DNA of 64,000 nucleotides from Toxorhynchites rutilus septentrionalis (Eukaryota > Arthropoda > Insecta > Diptera > Culicidae). The notes beneath the pieces were generated by a model that was given only the letters and a program-made list of their open reading frames with translations, made no database searches and was not told the DNA's origin. The position numbers were made by a program, and so were the translations under genes. The DNA lies in contig NC_073746.1 in the NCBI RefSeq assembly GCF_029784135.1, positions 16,568,416 to 16,632,415 of the forward strand, in the 5' to 3' direction. Positions 57,454 through 64,000 of the stretch are shown piece after piece (positions within the stretch are counted from its first letter, which is position 1; every line of letters starts with the position of its first letter).

Positions 57454-59524
57454 TTAAATCACGTAAGACGAACAAATCCTGGTTTAATCGCACAATAATG
57501 AGAGCAATGATTGATCGCGACCTGGCTTACAATGTCTGGAAAAACTCGAAGCTCACAGATGATCGTAGATTATTTAAACGGCTACGCAATAAAGTTAACA
57601 AACTTATCCGTGACACGAAGAAACATTTTTTCACGTTGCATCTTGCTTCTAAATTACCAGTACAGCAATTATGGAAAAGATTAAAATCAATGGGTGTTGG
57701 TAAAGCGAAATCCTGTTCTATTAACGGTTTCAGTCCTGATGAAATCAATGTTTGTTTTGCTAGAAATTTCAGCCTCCCCAATACATCGAATGAAAATTAT
57801 ATTGAAAGTCGAAATGAGCAGCAGAACTTCGAGAACGAATTTAATTTTAATAGTGTCAGCGAGGTCGATGTATTAAATGCAATGTATCATATAAAATCAA
57901 ATACAGTTGGACTTGACTTACTTCCATTGAAATTTTTGAAATTAATATGTCCACTAGTCGTGAAACCAGTCACCCACATTTTTAATTCAATTATATTATC
58001 AAACAATTTTCCTGATCAATGGAAACAGTCAAAAATTATTCCCATTAAAAAGAAATCCTCCTGTAGCACAATCGAAAACCTACGACCGATAAGTATTCTG
58101 AGTGCTTTATCCAAAGTTTTCGAACGTTTGTTGAAGTTTCAAATATATCAATATGTTCAGCGTTACAAGCTTCTCAATAATTATCAATCGGGTTATCGCC
58201 CAAAGCACAGTGCGAAAACCGCAATGTTGAAAGTCTTCGATGACATTGGTGTTGCTTTAGATAATGGCAATCCTGTAGTTTTGATACTTCTGGACTATTC
58301 AAAAGCATTTGACAGTATTTCTCACGAAATTATGTGCAGAAAACTTCGTCTCGATTTTAACTTCTCAAATCACGCTACAACCCTAATCCAATCATATTTA
58401 AAAGGTCGAACGCAAACCGTGTACAATAATGGACTATTCTCAACCTTCATTCCTATTTCGTCTGGAGTTCCACAGGGTTCTATTCTTGGTCCAATCCTTT
58501 TTTCCCTGTACATTAATGATTTGCCTAATGTACTGCAACATTGCAAAATCCATCTTTTTGCTGATGATGTGCAACTATACCTTGATGGTACCGAAGCTAC
58601 CGATATTTCGGAGAAAATGAATTCTGATTTAGCCAGAGTCTATGAATGGTCCTATAAAAACAGGTTAACTATTAATATGAAAAAAAAAACGAATGCAGTT
58701 TTTATTAATAACAACAGAGTTAATAATGGGATAAAACCAAATTTAATTTTTAACAATAAAACTATTGAATTCAAAGAGCAAGCCACCAGTCTTGGAGTGA
58801 CGATCCAAGAAATTTTTTCCTTTGATAAGTTTATTCTGAGGCAATGTGGCAAAATATTTGCTGGGTTGAAAATACTTAACCTTGCTTGTTCTTTACTTAG
58901 CGAGGATATCAAGATAAAATGGTTCAAAAGCTTACTGTTTCCTCATTTCATTGCGTGTGACTTCCTTCTCTTCGATGTTTCGTCCTTGGCTTTGTCTAGA
59001 TTACGAGTTGCACTCAACAGTTGCGTTCGCTACGTTATCAACTTGAGTAGATTTTCAAGTGTTTCACATCTGCAATATCGACTAATTGGCTGTCCCTTCG
59101 CCAAGTTTGGCCAAATGAGAAGCTGCTTATTTCTCTTCAATCTGGTTAGCAATAAACAACCTGGTTACTTGTTCAACATATTGAAATCTTTCAGAAGCAG
59201 GAGATCGAGAAAATACAAATTGCCCCGATTCAACACCTCTAGATATGGAAAATCTTTCTTCGTTAGAGGCGTGATTGAATGGAATTTACTACCCAACGAT
59301 TTAACATTGGAAAATTCTCTTTTAGCATTTAGGAGGAGATGTATTGAGTACTTTAACTGAACAAATATGTCATGATTATTTATATGATGAAACAAAATTA
59401 CTTTAATTTAGAAATTTAGAAATCGTGAAACCAGTTCTACGCAAAAACCATTTGTAACAATTATTAAAAGACGAATGTCTTATGTTACTTGTTAATGAAT
59501 AAATAAATAAATAATAATAATAAC
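57454..59524 (+). mobile_element. LINE (CR1/L2-like), 5'-truncated or interrupted
   Basis: Contains an uninterrupted reverse transcriptase frame and a 160-bp 3' UTR ending in an (AATAAATA)n/(AATAATAAT)n tail at about 59497-59524, characteristic of CR1/L2-type elements. The frame is already open at 57454, where it abuts the pogo-like element, so the endonuclease part is missing. Confidence 0.8.
57498..59360 (+). CDS. LINE reverse transcriptase (ORF2 C-terminal part)
   Basis: 620 codons without a stop; the frame is open upstream of this ATG to about 57454, so it is the surviving part of a longer ORF2. RT motifs in order: SNTVGLDLLPLKFLK, QSKIIPIKKK, LRPISILSALSKVFERLL, GYRPKHSAKTAML, LLDYSKAFDSI (Asp266), SSGVPQGSILGPILFSLYIN and FADDVQLY (Asp356, Asp357). 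They are followed by a thumb and a C-terminal region ending GVIEWNLLPNDLT...FRRRCIEYFN. All catalytic acids are present. No RNase H, unlike LINE-A and LINE-B. RT activity is plausible, but autonomous movement is not without the endonuclease. Confidence 0.88.
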   Translation: MRAMIDRDLAYNVWKNSKLTDDRRLFKRLRNKVNKLIRDTKKHFFTLHLASKLPVQQLWKRLKSMGVGKAKSCSINGFSPDEINVCFARNFSLPNTSNENYIESRNEQQNFENEFNFNSVSEVDVLNAMYHIKSNTVGLDLLPLKFLKLICPLVVKPVTHIFNSIILSNNFPDQWKQSKIIPIKKKSSCSTIENLRPISILSALSKVFERLLKFQIYQYVQRYKLLNNYQSGYRPKHSAKTAMLKVFDDIGVALDNGNPVVLILLDYSKAFDSISHEIMCRKLRLDFNFSNHATTLIQSYLKGRTQTVYNNGLFSTFIPISSGVPQGSILGPILFSLYINDLPNVLQHCKIHLFADDVQLYLDGTEATDISEKMNSDLARVYEWSYKNRLTINMKKKTNAVFINNNRVNNGIKPNLIFNNKTIEFKEQATSLGVTIQEIFSFDKFILRQCGKIFAGLKILNLACSLLSEDIKIKWFKSLLFPHFIACDFLLFDVSSLALSRLRVALNSCVRYVINLSRFSSVSHLQYRLIGCPFAKFGQMRSCLFLFNLVSNKQPGYLFNILKSFRSRRSRKYKLPRFNTSRYGKSFFVRGVIEWNLLPNDLTLENSLLAFRRRCIEYFN

Positions 59525-59582
59525 TGTATATGAATTGTTTGAAGCCAGATTTAAGAAAAATAGATATTCAGTTTTTTTTCTG

Positions 59583-59762
59583 CATAGGGCCGCCCTATTC
59601 GATATTAAATATAGAGTAATCGGTATCCTAGCGGTATCGTATATAGTTTACAATCTATTCTCATGCCTATCAAGTTTTTTGTGCATAATTTCATCAAAAT
59701 CGGTCGAGCCGTTTTGGAGGAGTTCGGTAACAAACACCGTGACACGAGAATTTCATATACAG
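59583..59762 (+). repeat. 3' end of a dispersed repeat
   Basis: ATTTCATCAAAATCGGTCGA, GCCGTTTTGGAGGAGTTCGG and GACACGAGAATTTCATATAC are typical of the right end of insect interspersed repeats. I suspect it is the opposite end of the CTAGCTGACCCGGC family, but no intact copy in this window shows both ends. Confidence 0.45.
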
Positions 59763-60304
59763 TGATACAAACTCGTAGTCGTACTTCACCATGCAGATCT
59801 CTTTTCCCTTGTTTTAGAAGTCGAAAACAAGGTTTCGGAACATTCTATTTAGATGAAGTCCTAGTGTCATATGAGAGTTAAAAGGTTTGCTATCTGTTTT
59901 CAGAATAATGGTTTTTATTTCTCTAAGAATTGCGAATGTATGTGCGACTATATGAAAATTGACTCAAACTCATAATTGTACTCTGGTTGAAACTTCAATC
60001 GATTTATAAGGCGTTGATCAATTTCAGGATTCCATCACTAGTATGGTATCGTTTGTTCATTGCAAGTAGCTTCAGTCGTTATCTACGAGTATTGAGTCAA
60101 TTTTTGAAGATTTGAGTCAATTTTCATACATTCGCAATTCTTAGAGAAATAAAAACCATTATTCAGAAAACAGATGGCAAACCTTTTAACTCTCATATGA
60201 CACTATGACTTCCTCTAAATAGAACGTTCCGAAACCTTGTTTTCGACTTCCAAAAGAAGGGAAAAAAGATCCGCATGGTGAAGCACGACTACGAGTTTGT
60301 ATCA
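59763..60304. mobile_element. 542-bp foldback element
   Basis: TGATACAAACTCGTAGTCGT at the left pairs with ACGACTACGAGTTTGTATCA at the right. Pairing extends about 200 bp inward on each side (for example GTCATATGAGAGTTAAAAGG and its inverse), leaving a spacer of about 125 bp. The target duplication is not clear. No coding capacity. Confidence 0.75.
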
Positions 60305-61984
60305 TTCTCTCTTTACCTCCCAATGAGGTTCACCACGGGAACCACTATTATTGTTCAAGCTTTATACAATCCATTGATTTTCTACTCATACAATACAAAA
60401 GCACTCTCCATTCTAATTAAATTTATCAACTGCATCCCATTTCGGACATACATGTGTATGTCATCCCCTGTGTTGTCGTGATTGTCCTTTCCACACTTAA
60501 TGCTGCATTCCCGCAATGGAACTGAAAACAAGCAAAAACAATAAAACCGCATAAAACTTTCATCGCGTTTGTGGCTATCTCAATCAAAAACAAAACACAA
60601 ACGATATCGGCATGCAAAAAGGGGTGGGTGGTGGTGAACCGAACAGGACGATGATGTTTAGACATCATCAAGTGCTGCCGAGTCGATGCCGAAGCTGCCG
60701 GATCTTTTGGCACGGTTCCCGTTTTCCCACACCGCACAGCCCCACCCTCTTCATCATTGCTGCCTTGTTCGAATGTCATTGAAGCATACATTTTAAATCA
60801 GATTAGTTGCCCTTCCTCCCTGCCACACGCCCCCGCCTGGGCGGAACTACTTCCACAGTTCTACTAGTTCTGCTCAACACCAGACCTGTAAAACGAAACT
60901 TCTGTCTGTGTCAGATTGGATTATAATTTGCGCCCGGATTTGGGTCCGTCCCGCATGGATCACAGTTTAAGTAAGTCCATCGAGAACACTAAACCTCCGC
61001 CTCCCGGGTTGGGGCGGAACGATTTACGGACCAGCCCGAGGAAGGCGACGGTTGTGTATGTTTTACGAATTCATGACTCGTGCTATGTTTGTTTTGTAAT
61101 CAAACGAAAACGGAACAAGGGGTGGTCAAATTTCACTTTGCACCCTGTGTAAATCGGAACCGGGATTAAATTAACACGTAGCACAATTTTTGCGCAAAGA
61201 GCAGCGAGAGTGTTAATGACCCTGATCGATCACAATCGGGAATCGCAGCACCTCGACAGACGGAAATTGGTCCAATGTACGCTCTTTGTCCCCATCGGCC
61301 ACAAGCTGGGATAATCGCTCGTCGAATGCTTTCGCTTCTCGCCGTTTGCGTTCCGATGAACACGACGATGGCGATGGCCAGGGCCGGGCGGTTGAGATGG
61401 TGGAGCGTGATTTATTCGGGTGTTTATTTGTCCGTGTCATGTTTATAATTTTCGATTTTCCGCGAGATCCTAATTTACGCAGCATCTGCGGAAATTATTG
61501 GCACGACAGAGAGCGAGAGAGCGAGCGGAAAGCGGAAAGGTTTACTTTCCTTCATCTCGCTCATCGTCTGTTGGGACTATTTTTCGTAGATTATATCATC
61601 GTTCGATTTATTCGCCCCCAAATGGAAAGACAGCGAGCACGAAGATTTGGGCAATAACAGTGTTCAATTGACACACAACTGTATGGAAGGAATGTGGGTG
61701 GGGAGTTAAAACACGCTCTGGACAGAATCGTTATTGATTCAAATAATTGGAGCGTTGAACAAATCAACTTGTTTGTGTGTCGATTGGGAGGTGCGATTGC
61801 GTAATGCTTATCGAATTGTTTCTCAATTCATGGAAATGTTATTTGACAACGTTTTGATTCAGTTTCAATACATTTTGCTTATTTTCGTAAATAAATTCTC
61901 TCTACGAGTCACATGCTGAGAAACCAAGGCTATGAAGTCGGAGTCGGGATCAGAAAAAACTTCCATAATATTATGGTAAACGGT
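60305..61984. other. Unique-looking non-coding DNA
   Basis: Locally GC-rich (60600-61650). Frames at 60426-60791 (minus) and 61286-61657 (plus) overlap others and carry no recognised domain. Possibly host intergenic or intronic sequence. Confidence 0.4.
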
Positions 61985-62204
61985 AGTCAGTGAGTTGTTC
62001 GTGGTCGCAGTTCAGTTGAACTTTTCGCCGTGTAATCCGAGCCCATGCTACGATTTCTATCGTTCTTGTGATGTTTAACCGTAGCCGCTTCCTGACGAAC
62101 ATAGTTGCTTGTGTCATCCTACCGCTGGTAGTGTAAAAACTACATCGAAGTGATCTCTATTGTCACGGTATCTGCCATACTCGCCATACTAGCGGCCTTG
62201 TTGA

Positions 62205-62981
62205 GTGCAACTATCTCATTTGTGTTGTACTAAATCTCATGAACCACTCACTCGAATGAACACAAACATAGCTCTAACTCGTGCGGCACAAACAAAAATG
62301 AATAAATACAAACCTACGTTTGCTTTGCCTGTGGAATCCTCCAGCAGTGGTAGTCAAAACAATAAACCAACAAGAGAGGATGTGGCCCGGACCGACGATG
62401 GTGTGGATAGTTTGGATGCGCTGTTGGTTCGAATTAAGCAGATGATCGATATTGGTAACGCGAATATCGAGAAGAAGATAGAGTCCAGCAACAAAGCTCT
62501 CGTTGCTGAAATCTCTACCCTGCGTGATGAGGTGGACCAGCTTAAGGTCGACTATGCTCGAGACTTCGACGGTCTGAGTGATTCACACGCGACAACTGTC
62601 TTAGAAGTGCGAAAGAACACTGATGCTGTTGCTCGGATCCAGAAGTCCAACGACCTAGTTCTCACTGGTGTGCCGTTCTGTGCCAATGAGAACACTGATG
62701 AAATCCTGCAAAAAGTAGCTGCAGCTCTAAACTATGGAGACTCCGAGGTGCCTCCCGTGTTTACCAAGTGTCTTGCTCGTATTCCCATTGCCACGGGAGC
62801 AACCCCACCGATTCTGTTCCAGTTTGCGTTCCGAGCGTCCAAGGATGAATTCTTCCAGCGTTACTTCTCGGCGAAGAAATTAAGCTTATTGCATCACGGT
62901 TTCGACGTCGATCGGCGTATCTACCTAAACGAAAACCTCTATGATGTTGTCCAACTAACAGATTTTGGACATCGAAAATAA
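62205..62981 (+). CDS. LINE ORF1 protein
   Basis: 258 codons; an in-frame ATG at 62256 (MNTNIALTRAAQTKMN) is an equally likely start. Residues about 70-135 are rich in heptad-like Ile/Leu/Val with charged residues (IKQMIDIGNANIEKKIESSN, ISTLRDEVDQLKVDYARDF), a likely coiled coil for oligomerisation. Next comes IQKSNDLVLTGVPF and a block to VFTKCLARI, an RRM-like layout, then FRASKDEFFQRYFSAKKL. It ends rather abruptly at DFGHRK. ORF1 proteins of this type bind element RNA. Confidence 0.7.
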   Translation: MQLSHLCCTKSHEPLTRMNTNIALTRAAQTKMNKYKPTFALPVESSSSGSQNNKPTREDVARTDDGVDSLDALLVRIKQMIDIGNANIEKKIESSNKALVAEISTLRDEVDQLKVDYARDFDGLSDSHATTVLEVRKNTDAVARIQKSNDLVLTGVPFCANENTDEILQKVAAALNYGDSEVPPVFTKCLARIPIATGATPPILFQFAFRASKDEFFQRYFSAKKLSLLHHGFDVDRRIYLNENLYDVVQLTDFGHRK

Positions 62982-63385
62982 CCCTATCCTACAATATTCT
63001 TATTTTTCCTTCTAGCAACATTCCCATGATTCTTTTCCTGCAACTATCCATGTTTTGTTCCTTCCTAAAAGTCTCAATTTTCGTCGCGTTCATTGGATTC
63101 ATCGCCCCGGACGGATTATCACCGAAGAAATACTGGTGCTGCTGTTGTTTTGGTCGAGCTTCCCGTACCCCGCCGCTTGTGTTGCAGCTATCGTAGTATT
63201 CAAAACTTTTCAATTGAATTTGCGATCAAAAACCACATTCACTATAGATTAAATTAGAGTAGTCATGAATACAAATGAATTGGAAATGCATGTAGCTCTG
63301 TCCATGCATTTGTCGCTCCTCTCATTCTTGTTTCCCCTCAAGCCTGATCAATTTATACATTTTGAATTGTTCTTGTTTTTGCCTT

Positions 63386-64000
63386 ATGATGATGCCGGTT
63401 AGCCAAGATGATGGTAATTCACGCTCGCAAAGAAGTATTGCCGATATTCCGCGAGTTGTTATGAATGTAGCTTTACGTGAAGATTGCATAAATCTGTGTC
63501 ATATGAACGCTCAAAGTCTGTGTGCTCGTCAACTAAGTAAGTTTGATGAATTTAAAAATTGCTTTTTAAATAGTAAAGTGGACATAGTATGTGTAACAGA
63601 GACATGGCTCAATGAAAACATCAGTGATACAACGGTCACTGTCGATGGTTTCTGCATTTTGAGAAATGATCGCAAGATCGGTCGAGGTGGTGGAATTTGT
63701 ATCTATCATAAATTTAACATTGATTGCAAAATTGTAAATGCTTCTGATCTCACACTTGAACAAGTAGATTTAGACCGAACCGAATACTTATTTGTTGAAG
63801 TTAAGGTGAATAACGAAAAATTTTTGCTTGGCGTCATTTACTCGCCCCCCGAAGGCGATTGTTCCAATATTCTCGATATAAAGCTTGCTGAGCTGTCTCT
63901 AGATTATAAGAAGATTATCTTGACAGGCGATTTCAATACGAAAAGAGTTTGTGCCAAAACTACTCGGTTTTGTGAAGTTCTAGACAATTTTGGCTTATTT
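63386..64000 (+). CDS. LINE ORF2 N-terminus: AP-like endonuclease (partial)
   Basis: Opens at ATGATGATG (63386) and has no stop for 205 codons to the window edge. It matches the apurinic-like endonuclease of non-LTR elements: INLCHMNAQSL (catalytic Asn), VDIVCVTETWLNE (catalytic Glu), GGGICIYHKF, LLGVIYSPPEGD and IILTGDFNT (Asp/Asn pair). The reverse transcriptase should follow outside the window. The enzyme nicks target DNA to prime reverse transcription. Confidence 0.85.
   Translation, partial: MMMPVSQDDGNSRSQRSIADIPRVVMNVALREDCINLCHMNAQSLCARQLSKFDEFKNCFLNSKVDIVCVTETWLNENISDTTVTVDGFCILRNDRKIGRGGGICIYHKFNIDCKIVNASDLTLEQVDLDRTEYLFVEVKVNNEKFLLGVIYSPPEGDCSNILDIKLAELSLDYKKIILTGDFNTKRVCAKTTRFCEVLDNFGLF

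Larger units (their letters stand above)
61985..64000 (+). mobile_element. LINE 5' half, continues past the window
   Basis: A 5' UTR-like region precedes ORF1 (62205-62981), a 404-bp spacer and ORF2 (63386 onward, open at the window end). Both frames are undamaged, so the element may be full-length. The endonuclease type suggests the CR1/L2-like group. The 5' boundary is approximate. Confidence 0.65.

Noticed and set aside
60426..60791. 121-codon minus-strand frame
   Set aside because: No homology recognised; higher local GC makes long chance frames likely.
61286..61657. 123-codon plus-strand frame, Arg-rich
   Set aside because: Opposite-strand frames of similar quality overlap it; no domain seen.

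Overview
This window looks like a gene-poor, transposon-dense, AT-rich stretch of an insect nuclear genome, most likely a mosquito (Culicidae). The reasons are: several DD37E (ITmD37E-type) Tc1/mariner elements with a long conserved TIR, a family first known from mosquitoes; abundant tRNA-derived SINEs with simple-repeat tails; DD41D mariner-like elements; RNase H-bearing LINEs; and Ty3/gypsy pol remnants. No host protein-coding gene, rRNA, true tRNA gene, operon or CRISPR array could be supported. The organism call is an inference from repeat families.

Layout. 1-2750: tRNA-SINEs and a DD41D element. 2753-4885: apparently unique non-coding DNA. 4886-9462: a 4.6-kb element with inverted arms of about 0.85 kb (the left arm enlarged by a 373-bp MITE) around a decayed transposase I cannot place in a superfamily. 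9569-12378: Tc1 fragments, a dispersed GCTGACCCGG repeat and DD37E copy a. 12381-22040: long unique-looking DNA holding DD37E copy b (5'-truncated), a TTCGGGTA minisatellite, a possible three-exon spliced open frame, and a repeat family carrying the palindrome GACGTAGGACTACGTC.

22159-37760 is the centrepiece: a dispersed repeat split by a Ty3/gypsy-like LTR retrotransposon. That element was itself split by six insertions: two minus-strand LINEs with 11- and 13-bp target duplications, a hierarchical foldback element with an 8-bp duplication, a DD41D element, and two DD37E elements. The DD41D copy in turn carries a 280-bp solo LTR of a different retroelement, with a 4-bp duplication. Nearly every junction can be read, so the order of events can be partly reconstructed.

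37760-53400: mostly unique-looking DNA with SINEs, an ancient minus-strand DD37E-like transposase relic (about 42020-42480), a small MITE sharing sequence with the 4.6-kb element's arms, an internally deleted DD41D element, a LINE tail sitting inside a (GTAGAGA)n satellite, and a second copy of the GACGTAG repeat family in inverse orientation. 53428-60304: a decayed Tc1 element, a pogo-like element containing two further MITEs, a LINE with an uninterrupted 620-codon reverse transcriptase frame, and a 542-bp foldback. 61985-64000: the 5' half of another LINE (ORF1 plus the endonuclease part of ORF2) running off the window.

Most coding remnants belong to selfish elements and are broken. The best preserved are the LINE frames at 57498-59360, 62205-62981 and 63386-64000, and DD37E copy d at 36240, which is interrupted by a single TGA. 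I found no clear undescribed cellular system. The strongest candidates for novelty are the unassigned large-arm transposon, the hierarchical foldback, the GACGTAG/hairpin repeat family and the small spliced open frame at 17275-17510.
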